Assembly: GCA_030706145.1 (NCBI GenBank)
Contig: JAUZPB010000003.1
Location: 26,283 to 90,282 of the forward strand
Source of the DNA: Bacteroidota bacterium
GTDB taxonomy: Bacteria > Bacteroidota > Ignavibacteria > Ignavibacteriales > SURF-24
Direction: 5' to 3'
DNA: 64,000 nucleotides
Positions within the stretch are counted from its first letter, which is position 1. Each line of letters begins with the position of its first letter. The position numbers were made by a program, and so were the translations under genes. Shown here piece after piece: positions 18,305 to 28,720 of this stretch. Under the pieces are notes generated by a model that made no database searches, was not told the origin of the DNA, and worked only from the letters and a program-made list of their open reading frames with translations.

Positions 18305-19717
18305 TTAGTTTTCAAAACAGAAATATCTTTTTGCATTTCTATAACATATATCTTTTACAATATTACCAACGAGCTCAATATCATCGGGGACCGTACCATT
18401 TTCAATTTCTCCACCCAGAATATTGCATAATATTCGTCTAAAGTATTCATGGCGCGGATAGGAGAGGAAACTCCTTGAATCTGTTAGCATACCTATAAAA
18501 CGGCTAAGCAATCCCATATTTGACAAAGCATCAATTTGCTTTTCAATACCGCTCTTCTGGTCCAAAAACCACCAGCCACTACCATACTGTATTTTACCCG
18601 GTATATTCCCATCCTGGAAATTTCCTATCATGGCAGCAAAAAGCTCGTTATTTGCTGGGTTAAGATTATATATTATTGTTTTGGGCAGCATACTTTTATT
18701 GTCAAGAGAGTTAAGGTATTTTGCAAGAGGGCCCGCCATTTCAAAGTCACCAATAGTATCAAGCCCAGTATCTGCGCCAAGAAGTCTAAACATTCTGGTA
18801 TTTGTATTTCTAAGGGCGCCAAGGTGTATCTGTTGTACCCAGCCCTTCTGGAAATCCATTATGCCAAATTCAAACATCATAGCGGATTTGAATTTAAGTA
18901 TTTCAGGAAGGCTTAAGTTTTTTTTCAGCAAAAGTTTTTCAAAAATTGAATTAATTTCCTTTTCTGTATAATCTTCCGCATATGCTGTCTCCAATCCATG
19001 ATCAGATATTCTGCAGCCCATTTCATGGAAATACTCGTGCCGGCGTTTTAATGCATCAAGAAGATCAACAAACTTACCTATTGAAATAGAAGCTGCTATC
19101 TGAAGTTTTTCAAGATAGCTGTTATATTCAAAAACATTTTCAACTGCCATTGCTTTATCAGGGCGAAAAGTTGGCAATACTTTCACCTCGAAGTTGCTTT
19201 CTTTAATAGCTTTATGATACTCAAGAGAATCAGCCGGATCATCTGTTGTACAAAGTGCTTCAACATTAAAGTGTTTTATCAAACCCTTTGTTGAAAACTC
19301 TTTATTTTGAAGCAGGTCGTTACATTCGCTCCAGATTCCTTCAGCAGTAGTGGGATTAAGCAGTCTATCTGATATACCAAATGGCTTTTTTAATTCCATA
19401 TGTGTCCAGTGATAAAGTGGGTTCTTTATTGTATTAGGAACAGTCTCAGCCCATTTAAAAAACTTTTCTTTATCTGTTGCTTCACCTGTAATATATTTTT
19501 CATTTACACCATTTGATCTCATTGCTCTCCACTTGTAATGATCACCATTAAGCCAAATTCTTGTTATATTTTCAAAGTTTTTATTCTCCGCTATCTCATT
19601 GACAGGTAAATGGCAATGATAGTCCAAGATAGGCTGGTTCATTGCATAATCATAATAAAGCTTTTCTGCTGTTTTATTATTCAAAAGGAAGTTTTCTTTT
19701 ATAAAGACATCTTTCAT
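18305..19717 (-). CDS. uxaC: glucuronate (uronate) isomerase
   Basis: LDYHCHLPVNEIAENKNFENITRIWLNGDHYKWRAMRSNGV, GWWFLDQKSG, LTDSRSFLSYPRHEYFRRILC; start trimmed to MKDVFIKENF. Confidence 0.95.
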   Translation of the reverse strand: MKDVFIKENFLLNNKTAEKLYYDYAMNQPILDYHCHLPVNEIAENKNFENITRIWLNGDHYKWRAMRSNGVNEKYITGEATDKEKFFKWAETVPNTIKNPLYHWTHMELKKPFGISDRLLNPTTAEGIWSECNDLLQNKEFSTKGLIKHFNVEALCTTDDPADSLEYHKAIKESNFEVKVLPTFRPDKAMAVENVFEYNSYLEKLQIAASISIGKFVDLLDALKRRHEYFHEMGCRISDHGLETAYAEDYTEKEINSIFEKLLLKKNLSLPEILKFKSAMMFEFGIMDFQKGWVQQIHLGALRNTNTRMFRLLGADTGLDTIGDFEMAGPLAKYLNSLDNKSMLPKTIIYNLNPANNELFAAMIGNFQDGNIPGKIQYGSGWWFLDQKSGIEKQIDALSNMGLLSRFIGMLTDSRSFLSYPRHEYFRRILCNILGGEIENGTVPDDIELVGNIVKDICYRNAKRYFCFEN

Positions 19718-19772
19718 TGTTTTTCTCTTTCTTAAATAAAGTTCTACTAAGCCATTTATTACAAATGCATTG

Positions 19773-21074
19773 TTAAATTTTCTCTTCCACGAGTTCTTTT
19801 TTTGCAAGCTTTATCTCGCCAATAGGTTCAATTTTTGGGACAAGAAGCGTAAAGATCAAAAGCGCTGCAAGGTAAGCAGTACCGGAAATAACAAAGAGTG
19901 CGAAATAATTATGTGTCAGTTGCAATACTAGACCTGCTAAAGAAGCAAACAAAGAGCCTCCAACAGCGCCAGCCATACCGCCTAAGCCTACGATAGAGCC
20001 TATAGCTTTTTTAGGAAACATATCTGAACTTGTAGTAAAGACATTAGCACTCCAGCCCTGGTGAGCAGCTGCAGCAAGGCCTATCAAAAGCACAGCAAGC
20101 CAGAGGTTTGAGGCATGAGCAGCAAATATTATAGGGACAATAGCAAGAGCGCAGATAAGCATTACGACTTTTCTTGCTTTATTTACTTCCCAGCCTTTGC
20201 CAATAAAGAATGAAGAGAGCCATCCACCGCCAATACTTCCAACCGAAGTCATTGTATATATTACGATCAAAGGAAGGCCAAGATGAGCAAGATCAAGACC
20301 ATATTCTTTATTCAGGAATTTCGGAAGCCAGAAAAGATAGAACCACCATACAGGGTCGGTCATAAATTTTGCAATTACAAAAGCCCAGGTCTGGCGGTAT
20401 TTAAGAAGGTGTGACCAAGGAATCTTTTCACCTGGTTCATCAACTTCAGGATCACTCAAAATATATTCTAGTTCTGCTTTTGTTACACTTTTATGTTTTT
20501 CGGGCCTTTCATAAATCAGGAGCCAGAAAATGATCCACAAAAATCCAATTGCACCTGTAACAATAAAAGCCGATTGCCAGCCAAACGTTAGTGTCAACCA
20601 TGGCACAGCCAGAGGGGCGAAGACAGCACCAATATTTGCACCCGAATTAAAGATACCAGTAGCAAGAGCTCTTTCTTTTTTGGGGAACCATTCTGCAGTT
20701 GCTTTAATAGCAGCTGGGAAATTGCCTGATTCTCCAAAGCCTAAAGTAAATCTAGCAAATCCGAAACCAAAGACAGACTTTGCAAGAGCATGCCCCATAG
20801 CAGCAATACTCCATACTACAATTGATACTGCATAACCAAGCTTTGTACCAAATTTATCTATCAGATTACCGACACTCAGAAGTCCAATTGCGTATGCTAT
20901 CTGAAAAGCTGTCACTATATAACTATATTCAAGTTCAGTCCAGCCTATCTGTTTTTCAAGTACAGGGGCAAGCAAGCCCAGGACTTGCCTATCAATATAA
21001 TTAATTGTAGTAGCGAAGAACAAAAGCGCCACTACTGTCCATCGGTACTTACCACTGTTTTTTGTTTGCTCCAT
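19773..21074 (-). CDS. MFS transporter of anion:cation symporter type, probable hexuronate transporter (ExuT-like)
   Basis: RWTVVALLFFATTINYIDRQVLGLLAPVL, 12-TM pattern; next to uxaC. Confidence 0.87.
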   Translation of the reverse strand: MEQTKNSGKYRWTVVALLFFATTINYIDRQVLGLLAPVLEKQIGWTELEYSYIVTAFQIAYAIGLLSVGNLIDKFGTKLGYAVSIVVWSIAAMGHALAKSVFGFGFARFTLGFGESGNFPAAIKATAEWFPKKERALATGIFNSGANIGAVFAPLAVPWLTLTFGWQSAFIVTGAIGFLWIIFWLLIYERPEKHKSVTKAELEYILSDPEVDEPGEKIPWSHLLKYRQTWAFVIAKFMTDPVWWFYLFWLPKFLNKEYGLDLAHLGLPLIVIYTMTSVGSIGGGWLSSFFIGKGWEVNKARKVVMLICALAIVPIIFAAHASNLWLAVLLIGLAAAAHQGWSANVFTTSSDMFPKKAIGSIVGLGGMAGAVGGSLFASLAGLVLQLTHNYFALFVISGTAYLAALLIFTLLVPKIEPIGEIKLAKKELVEEKI

Positions 21075-21183
21075 TTTCCGTTATTCTCCAAGATAAATTA
21101 TTTCGCTTTTATATTTTTAGGATTTGTGACTGTAAGGCAGAGTTTATGAATTTATCTGCAAGCAGTACTTCATACGGAATCAA

Positions 21184-22143
21184 TTAGTTTTGAATCAGAT
21201 GCCATGTAAGACCTGCGAACTCAGATTCAAAAAATATTGACTGAAGTTTTCCTTCCTTATAGTTAGCTGATTGAGAGTTGAAGTGGTACCCTTTTCTTTC
21301 GAAATGTAATACTGCTCTTTCGATAAAATTTGTACCGACTGCTATATGGCCATGTTGTCCTAAATAATTTTTCTTCAGAAGCTCAATCTCATTTCCAATA
21401 AAATTAGAGCCTAGGCCCTCTTTTAATGGGAGGTTAAAAATACTAGCAATTTCTCTTGCAAGCAGCAAACTTTCATTGGTGGAGTTGCAGTTGATACCAA
21501 AATGTCTGATCGAAAATCCGAGCATCTGGCCTACAGCTTTCAGTGTAAGTTTTGTAATTTCATCGAATTTTTTTGCAGTGATGAGTTCACTATTTATCAT
21601 CCAGCTGCCTCCGCAAGCAAGAACTTTAGGAAATCTAAGATAGTCTAGAAGATTATGTTCATTGATTCCGCCTGTAGGAATAAACTTCAAAGTGTTAAAA
21701 GGAGCGGCAATGGCTTTCAGGTAATTTATTCCGCCCATTAATTCTGCCGGGAAGAACTTTACTACTTCCAGTTCATATTGCAGGGCACATTCAATTTCAG
21801 TTGGGGTAACGATCCCGGGAGTTATGGGGATATTATTGGAAAGACAGAACTCGACTACTTTTCTGTTAAAGCCTGGGGAGACTATAAATTTGGCTCCTGC
21901 ATCGATCGCAGTTTTTACTTGTTCAATTGAAAGTACAGTTCCTGCACCAAGGAGCATATCAGGAAAATTCTTAGAGATATTTTCAATAGCTTCTCTAGCA
22001 GCATTTGTCCTGAATGTTACTTCTGCAACTGGGAGACCTCCATTTTTCAGCGCCTGAACAAGTGGCAGAGCATCCGATGCATCGCTAATCACTATAACAG
22101 GGACAATTCCGAATGAGCCAATTTCTTCTAGAATCTTATCCAT
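21184..22143 (-). CDS. eda: 2-keto-3-deoxy-6-phosphogluconate aldolase with extra C-terminal VOC-like domain
   Basis: LGAGTVLSIEQVKTAIDAGAKFIVSPG, VVKFFPAELMGGINYLKAIAAPF, FIPTGGI; about 110 extra C-terminal residues (GHIAVGTNFIERAVLHFERKGYHFN). Confidence 0.88.
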   Translation of the reverse strand: MDKILEEIGSFGIVPVIVISDASDALPLVQALKNGGLPVAEVTFRTNAAREAIENISKNFPDMLLGAGTVLSIEQVKTAIDAGAKFIVSPGFNRKVVEFCLSNNIPITPGIVTPTEIECALQYELEVVKFFPAELMGGINYLKAIAAPFNTLKFIPTGGINEHNLLDYLRFPKVLACGGSWMINSELITAKKFDEITKLTLKAVGQMLGFSIRHFGINCNSTNESLLLAREIASIFNLPLKEGLGSNFIGNEIELLKKNYLGQHGHIAVGTNFIERAVLHFERKGYHFNSQSANYKEGKLQSIFFESEFAGLTWHLIQN

Positions 22144-22556
22144 TTTTGGCCAATATATTATGGGTTATTTACTTAAAAGAGTATTTACCTTATTTTCAGT
22201 CAGAACCCTTGCAAGTCTAGTTTACAATGTCAAGGAATTAAAAATATAAGTCGTTAGTTTATCCATAAAGTTAACGATAAAGTTATTATTTACTTTGTGA
22301 AATTAGATAAAAATATAAATGATGTCAAATATTTTTATCCTATCTTAGTATTCCTTTTTTTGTCATTATTTATCTTCTATTAAACATTATTCTAAAAATG
22401 TGTTATAGAGATGACAGTCATATTATCCATTCAAATAGAATATGCGGAGCTAGGAGAGCTTTTGTCTTCTTTCGGCTCCGCAATAAAAGGAGTCTATCAT
22501 TACATATTTGTCATATTAACTTGTCTTATAGTCAAATGTTCCATTAGGTTCAAGCT

Positions 22557-24221
22557 TTACTTTAGCAGTTGCATTTTCCTTGAGATCATTACATCATTTG
22601 ATATAAGCTGATAGAAATAAATTCCTGAAGAGACAACCTTGCCGAATGAATCTCTTCCGTTCCAAATGACATTAAATCTACCACTATTCATCTGCTGATT
22701 ATTAACTAGTCTTTTTATTTCCTGTCCAAGAGAATTGTAAATAACAACAGAAATTTTAGATTCCTTCGGCAAATTAAAAACAATATTAGTTGAAGGATTA
22801 AAAGGATTTGGATAATTCTGCTCAAGAGAATAGTTACTTACAATAGTATTTGAAATACGGTCAACGCCTGTTGCAGAGGACCACGTTAGAGCGCCGACTG
22901 GTCCACCTGTTGTCGAGCCAGTAAAGGCAGGAGAAGTAGTTGGATAAGAGCAGTTAAGAGAGTCATAATAATAATCTGAGCTTCTGCGGTCATAATCAAA
23001 ATCAGTTTTCCAATTGGTCGTTGATTTAGTTTTATTAGCGCCTGCAGGATCCCTATACCATTCCATAAACTTAGTCATTAGTTTCGGTACATTTTTTAGG
23101 GCAATAGGTGTAGCAAGTTTAATGAAAGCCTTTGTAGAATCTGCCCCAAGCTTTTTATTAACAAACCATGTAAGAGGGGTTCCCTCTGATATGCCTGCAG
23201 CTTTATATTTATCAAAGAAAGCTTGTCCTTCAGCTGAAATGCAGTAATAATTATTCTTTATTGTATATTTTGTCGTATCGTTAGGACTTGTTATAACCCA
23301 AGTCATTCTTGCGCCTCCCCACTTATCTTTTTCACCACTATCGGTAAACTCAGCCTGACGGACATAATCAGAGTCATTTCCCAAAGCAAAAGCATCGCAA
23401 AGGAGGTTATTTGTTATATTTACCTGGTAACCAACTTTACCAAGAGAAAGTAAACCATGATAAGACATACCATTTACAAGAGTATTATGGTCGAAAAGAA
23501 GATATTTAATTGGAGCTGTACTTGAGAAGTGGCGTATAACGCGGTCTTGCCAGTTAACAAATGTACAATTTTGAACAATAAGCGAATCAACAGAACCGCT
23601 TCTTACATCCAGACCTTTTCCAGCGCCAAGATTTGAGCGTCCAAGATATCCCATGTTTGCGAAAATTGTATTTGTAACTTTAACAAGGTGGGGTGCCTGA
23701 TCAGTACGAATATGGTTACCATTGACATTATTGAGAATGCAGCTATCGATAACGATATTAACACCTGCTGAACCTGTATTGAACAAAGCTCCCTGGAGAC
23801 CGCCAAGATTTTCTGCTAGGGGTTCAAAGAATCCAGACATTACAATATTCTTCAGAGTCAGATCAGCTTTAATAAGTACCATTTGACCTGGTGGAACTTT
23901 ACTTACAGGGTTATTATCCAGATATATAAACGGCTTCCAGCCAGGGCCATTTTCTGATTTCATAGTTAATGTGTAGCCAGTATTTGTAATGACACTATTG
24001 ACCAGATAAATACCATCTCTTTTTAGTATATAAACACGGTTAGGATCGGCCCTCTGGCCATTTGCCAGTGTATCACCGACAATTGCATCGTTAAGGTATT
24101 TTGGTCCACCTTTGTCATTTGGCAAGATCACTTTGTCATGATTGGTTTGTCCAAAGGAGATCTTACACAAGGGAAAAAGAACAATAAAACACATAATACA
24201 GGCCTTACGTAAACTTTTCAT
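22557..24221 (-). CDS. secreted parallel beta-helix (pectate-lyase-like) protein with T9SS C-terminal sorting domain
   Basis: Signal peptide; repeated N/I-rich beta-helix rungs; C-term YSLEQNYPNPFNPSTNIVFNLP...SSGIYFYQLISNDVMISRKMQLLK. Confidence 0.78.
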   Translation of the reverse strand: MKSLRKACIMCFIVLFPLCKISFGQTNHDKVILPNDKGGPKYLNDAIVGDTLANGQRADPNRVYILKRDGIYLVNSVITNTGYTLTMKSENGPGWKPFIYLDNNPVSKVPPGQMVLIKADLTLKNIVMSGFFEPLAENLGGLQGALFNTGSAGVNIVIDSCILNNVNGNHIRTDQAPHLVKVTNTIFANMGYLGRSNLGAGKGLDVRSGSVDSLIVQNCTFVNWQDRVIRHFSSTAPIKYLLFDHNTLVNGMSYHGLLSLGKVGYQVNITNNLLCDAFALGNDSDYVRQAEFTDSGEKDKWGGARMTWVITSPNDTTKYTIKNNYYCISAEGQAFFDKYKAAGISEGTPLTWFVNKKLGADSTKAFIKLATPIALKNVPKLMTKFMEWYRDPAGANKTKSTTNWKTDFDYDRRSSDYYYDSLNCSYPTTSPAFTGSTTGGPVGALTWSSATGVDRISNTIVSNYSLEQNYPNPFNPSTNIVFNLPKESKISVVIYNSLGQEIKRLVNNQQMNSGRFNVIWNGRDSFGKVVSSGIYFYQLISNDVMISRKMQLLK

Positions 24222-24300
24222 TTTGATAGCCTCCAGGGAATTATGATTTAGTTTTACAATAATTTATTATGTGAAACGAGCTTTTTTTTCAGGAGAAAAA

Positions 24301-24346
24301 GAAGTAAGAAGGTTGTAAACCAAATACCATTTTACCTTTTTACTTC
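24301..24346 (-). terminator. hairpin downstream of the TonB receptor gene
   Basis: On the minus strand: GGAAGTAAAAAGGT ... ACCTTCTTACTTC followed by TTTTTCT. Confidence 0.6.
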
Positions 24347-24365
24347 CCATTTTTTATTTCGCTTG

Positions 24366-27300
24366 TTATAAAGTGACTCTTACTCCCAGATCGCCTGTCA
24401 TATCATATCTCTGGCTGTTTTGCAGCAAGTTCCATCCTGTAACTTTATTATTGATATTTGTAAATTCCTCGACGTTAGTAAAGTTGTTAAGATTAAAGAA
24501 CAAAGACACATTTCTGTTAATATCTTGCTTTACAGCAAGGTCCCACTTGGTATAGCGTCCCTGAACAATATTAGTTCTATTATCTGGTGTAAATGAAGTG
24601 TTGAATTCGCCATTATAGAAGAAAGAAAGTCTAGCTGAGAATCCGCCAAGCTCATATCCAAAAGCAATATTGCCGAAGAACTCTGGTTGGCCTTCCAGTT
24701 TCTGTTTTGTTTCTTTATTTACAGTCACAGGGAAAGTATGCCAAACTTCTTTACCTCGTATAATTACTACAGATGAGTCAATTCGAGTCTCTGATGAGAG
24801 TACATATGTTTCAGATCTAACAACAGAGAAGTTATAACTAAGGACAATATTTTGCAGATATCCAGGGAGGAATTTCATTCTAGCCTGATGTTCAACCTCA
24901 AAGCCCCATACCTTAGTAGGTTTTCCGGAGTTATATGGGGTTGTTAAAGCATATAATGTTCCCTGAACAAAAGGTGATTGAGCTTTAATCCCCAAGCTGT
25001 CGAACAGCCTTTTCTCTTCGTTTGATTTTGCCGAAACCTGCAGGCCATTTACCATATGAAACATATCTTTAATTTCTTTATAAAATGCAGATACAGAGAA
25101 AAGTCCAAGGTCGTTACTAAACAAAGATGTATTGACTTCGAAATTCCAGGCTTGTGCTGATCTCAAATTTGGATTACCTATTGAAAGGACAACGTTATTA
25201 GTAATGCCCGGAATTGTAGTGCCGCTAGTTCTTGCTACAAAATTAGCAAGCCGCTGATTAAAGTCGGGTCTTGCAAGCGCTTTATAAGCAGCCAGACGAA
25301 TATTGAGGTATTCAGTTGGTCTTAGTACTAGGTTAACATTTGGCAGCCAGATAGTTTCATTGTGTGTAGCAAGAGTATCTCTTAATTGACCGCTAGGAGC
25401 CGGATAGCCAGTAAGAGCTCCTTTTGAATATTTTGAAAGATAATCATTTTTTTCATTTTCAACTCTTAGTCCTGCAATTACAGTAGCAAATTCACCGATG
25501 TTAAAAGTATTCATAAGGTAAGCAGCTGAAATGCGTTCAACTATATCATAATAATCTGCCTGTACTTCCAAATTCGTTTTATATTCTGCGTCTTTACCAT
25601 CCAAAGTAGCAACACCATTTTTATTAAGCTCATACCACTGGCGCAGTTTATCCGGATTAACTAAAGGATTGAGTTCATATTTTGAATAAAGGTTTCTGTT
25701 TACAGGTGTTGGGTCCAAAAAATTAGTAAATAGTATTTTTCCACCATCTGTAAAAAGGTTTTCAAAGTATGTTCCGGCAAAGTTTTTTATTTGTACTGAG
25801 CCATCAGAGGCAATATAATATTTTCTAAAAGGCTCGGTAATATAAGGAGAGAGGTTTTCTGTACTTTGTTTGAAGCGGTTCTTATATCTATATTTTCCTC
25901 CAAACTTAAATTCACCGGCAAGGTCATCGCTGAGAGTATATTTTCTAGAGACATCGACAAAAGCAGTTTTCTCTTTATCGATATTATATTCTGTTCTAAA
26001 GAATGCCCAGTTAAGAGTAGCTTTGCTAAAATTATTGAGAGCATAAGGGATCAGTTTTTCAGGAGAATCCTTCAATGTAGGAATAGTCTTTGTGTTCATA
26101 CCTGAAACAGGATTGCCGCTATTATCAAGTAATGATGGCTCATTAAACTGAAGAGAATAGTCATACGGGTTATCACCTTTTGATTGAGCAAAGGACAGTC
26201 CCCAGTTAGTTTCAAAGCCAAAAAGGTTATTATCACCTCTAAGTGAACTATTAAAAGTATTTATCTCCTGCTCAACGTTCTGTGCATTATAGACTACTTC
26301 GGTACTATATGGATAATTTCTATTATATAGAGTATAGTCCCTGTTTGTTTTATTATAGATACCACTTAGCCTTATCGTTCCACCTTCAGGAGTATTTACA
26401 TCAAATAATAAGCTTAAACCTCCTCTTTTTCTAATCTCATTTCTATAATTCACATTAAAATCTGTGATAATGTAATTAGTACCTTTTCCGTCAAAGTTCT
26501 GATTATAGGCTAGTCCAATGTTTTCATTACTTCTGTTTCTTCTTTCAATGTTGCCCGAGAGCTGAAGTCCCAAAATATCCGAAAAAAATCTTTCGCCATA
26601 GCGAAGTGTAAAATCATATTGCTTTGCGGTATTATCGAGCTGGTTATAAATGCCTTTTGCATCAAGTCTTAATAATCTTTTTTCGGGAGCTTTTTTAGTT
26701 ACAAGATTAACAGAGCCAGCAATTGCATCGGCATCCTTATCTGGTGTTAGAGCCTTGAAGAGTTCAATGCCTGCAAGTGAGCCTTGAGAAACAGTGCTCA
26801 GGTCGACACCTCTTGAGTCAGCATCTGTAGGAGCAAGGCGGATGCCATCAACTGTAACAGTCCCGAATTTATCGCTCATTCCACGCATTACAATTTTATT
26901 TGCCTCGCCGCCAGAGCGTTGAAGAGCCACACCAGGCAGTCGGCCAATTGCTTCAGCTGCATTAGCGTCTGGCAATTCCTGGATTTTTTCTTCAGACACA
27001 ACATTTATAATAGTATTAGATCTCACCTGCTGATTAATAGCCGCGGCTTGACCTAATGCCTGTCCTGTAACAAGTACAGTTGCACCTTCAATAAAATCTG
27101 GTGTAAGTAATTCATTGAATTCTTTTGCCTGGTCTTCTCTTATATCTACAATAACTTCTTTTGTTTTATAGCCTATATAGGATATTCTGACGAAATAAGA
27201 TCCTTCAGGAATTCTAGGGATCTTATATAGTCCTTCAACGTCAGTAGCAGCGCCAAGCGAAGTCCCCTTGATATAAATGCTAGCGCCAACAAGTGGAGTG

Positions 27301-27413
27301 TTCGTCAGTGAGTCTTTGATAGTTCCGCGCAAGCCGCCTTGGGCAAGCGTTATTGTAGAAGCAAAAAGAGGCAGGAAGAGAAATAATAGTTTTCCCTTAG
27401 ACAAGAATTTCAT
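24366..27413 (-). CDS. TonB-dependent receptor (carboxypeptidase-regulatory-like N-terminus, Caulobacter-type plug)
   Basis: Signal peptide, GGLRGTIKDSLTNTPLVGASIYIKGTSLGAATDVEG, plug PDANAAEAIGRLPGVALQRSGGEANKIVMRGM, C-terminal aromatic beta-barrel. Confidence 0.9.
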   Translation of the reverse strand: MKFLSKGKLLFLFLPLFASTITLAQGGLRGTIKDSLTNTPLVGASIYIKGTSLGAATDVEGLYKIPRIPEGSYFVRISYIGYKTKEVIVDIREDQAKEFNELLTPDFIEGATVLVTGQALGQAAAINQQVRSNTIINVVSEEKIQELPDANAAEAIGRLPGVALQRSGGEANKIVMRGMSDKFGTVTVDGIRLAPTDADSRGVDLSTVSQGSLAGIELFKALTPDKDADAIAGSVNLVTKKAPEKRLLRLDAKGIYNQLDNTAKQYDFTLRYGERFFSDILGLQLSGNIERRNRSNENIGLAYNQNFDGKGTNYIITDFNVNYRNEIRKRGGLSLLFDVNTPEGGTIRLSGIYNKTNRDYTLYNRNYPYSTEVVYNAQNVEQEINTFNSSLRGDNNLFGFETNWGLSFAQSKGDNPYDYSLQFNEPSLLDNSGNPVSGMNTKTIPTLKDSPEKLIPYALNNFSKATLNWAFFRTEYNIDKEKTAFVDVSRKYTLSDDLAGEFKFGGKYRYKNRFKQSTENLSPYITEPFRKYYIASDGSVQIKNFAGTYFENLFTDGGKILFTNFLDPTPVNRNLYSKYELNPLVNPDKLRQWYELNKNGVATLDGKDAEYKTNLEVQADYYDIVERISAAYLMNTFNIGEFATVIAGLRVENEKNDYLSKYSKGALTGYPAPSGQLRDTLATHNETIWLPNVNLVLRPTEYLNIRLAAYKALARPDFNQRLANFVARTSGTTIPGITNNVVLSIGNPNLRSAQAWNFEVNTSLFSNDLGLFSVSAFYKEIKDMFHMVNGLQVSAKSNEEKRLFDSLGIKAQSPFVQGTLYALTTPYNSGKPTKVWGFEVEHQARMKFLPGYLQNIVLSYNFSVVRSETYVLSSETRIDSSVVIIRGKEVWHTFPVTVNKETKQKLEGQPEFFGNIAFGYELGGFSARLSFFYNGEFNTSFTPDNRTNIVQGRYTKWDLAVKQDINRNVSLFFNLNNFTNVEEFTNINNKVTGWNLLQNSQRYDMTGDLGVRVTL

Positions 27414-27691
27414 ACAATTACTCCCAATAATTAGGTTGTGCTACTTTTAAGGAAACTCAAAATAATAGTCCTAAAACCAAGCCTAACAGAGATCTTGTAA
27501 TGTCGTAAACGCCAAAGTCATCATTTACTTTATCGATTAAGCTAAAATTAGAAGAATTTATTTTCGTTGTCAAGAAGATTTTTATAAAATCATCAACTTA
27601 AATTTTCCAGCTTCAGTGATCACCTATCTCTCTTAAATGCAAAATTGCATTTAAGAATCCGATAATATCTTTTATTTGTTTTAGTAGGAGA

Positions 27692-28720
27692 TCAGTCAGC
27701 ATTTGTTTTGTATCCGAAGGAATGGACATAATCTCTATCAACAGAAAAAGTCCTTGAGTTAACTTTATAAGAGCCGAAAATACCCAGACCTCCTATTATG
27801 TTTGAGTATGTATTTTCATCCAGACGAATTGAATAGCTATCCAGGTAGCCATTTGTACTGGAATAATAAGCGGCCAGATTTCTGTCATAATCAGTTATTA
27901 TAAATGAAGCACCATTAATGCGTATATCGGATGGATCAGATGCAAAGGAAGCGATAGATTTCATTGCAAAATCAATTGCAGAATATTCGTACGAAACCGA
28001 AGGGCCATTGTTTGGGTTAGGATAAACCGGAATAGATTGTCCATTTTTACTTACATATTTTAATGGGATTTCCACATCAAAGCTTTGGCCTGTTTTTAGA
28101 TTAGTAGCATTTATTGAGAATTTTGAAAAGAACAAGTGGTCAGGAAATATATCTTCTCCCCACGAAAATGTAAGTGAAGTGCCCCAATAAAAGCTATTAA
28201 CATTAGTAGTTATGCCGTGATTAAAGGTTCTGTTAGATTCAATTTGAAGTATAAGCGGAGTTGTAGTTTCCGCAGAAAGGATATGGCCATCGGGCATTTT
28301 GACTACAATTTTGCAATTATCACGGCCATATTCGGACTTTGACATAAGCATTTTAGGAGAATAGTAATAATGCAATTTTTTATAATAATATCTATAGGTG
28401 CCATCATCCAGCTTATCCCTTAACTGTACAGAATCCACAAGCACGTAATCTTTATTAGCATAAGTAAATATAACTTCTGCTCCATTTATACACATACTAC
28501 TATCGGGATTTTGCGCTACGAATCCATTAACATCGTAGGGTCGACTAAGGACGAGTTTAACACTAGGAGAGGAATAAACACCCCCATAAGTACTTATCGT
28601 ACAATTTGCTATATAGAGATCATTGCGTATGGCGGTCTTTGGATTAAAGTCCTCTTCACAAGCAATGTTAAGTAACGACAGAGTAATTAATAAAGAGATA
28701 TATGCAAATCTTATTTTCAT
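27692..28720 (-). CDS. DUF4249-like lipoprotein, TonB-receptor partner
   Basis: Lipobox LLNIAC; Y/S-rich extracellular protein; start overlaps the preceding TonB receptor stop by 4 nt. Confidence 0.68.
   Translation of the reverse strand: MKIRFAYISLLITLSLLNIACEEDFNPKTAIRNDLYIANCTISTYGGVYSSPSVKLVLSRPYDVNGFVAQNPDSSMCINGAEVIFTYANKDYVLVDSVQLRDKLDDGTYRYYYKKLHYYYSPKMLMSKSEYGRDNCKIVVKMPDGHILSAETTTPLILQIESNRTFNHGITTNVNSFYWGTSLTFSWGEDIFPDHLFFSKFSINATNLKTGQSFDVEIPLKYVSKNGQSIPVYPNPNNGPSVSYEYSAIDFAMKSIASFASDPSDIRINGASFIITDYDRNLAAYYSSTNGYLDSYSIRLDENTYSNIIGGLGIFGSYKVNSRTFSVDRDYVHSFGYKTNAD

Noticed and set aside
22443-22482. TGCGGAGC...GCTCCGCA inverted repeat considered as a regulatory RNA
   Set aside because: Position downstream of the 22557-24221 gene makes a transcript-end hairpin the simplest explanation; no T-tract and no further structure.
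22411-22611. 66-aa (+) ORF in the eda/pectate-lyase intergenic region
   Set aside because: No domain; overlaps the end of the neighbouring CDS and a GCGGAGC...GCTCCGC hairpin (22443-22482) more likely involved in termination.
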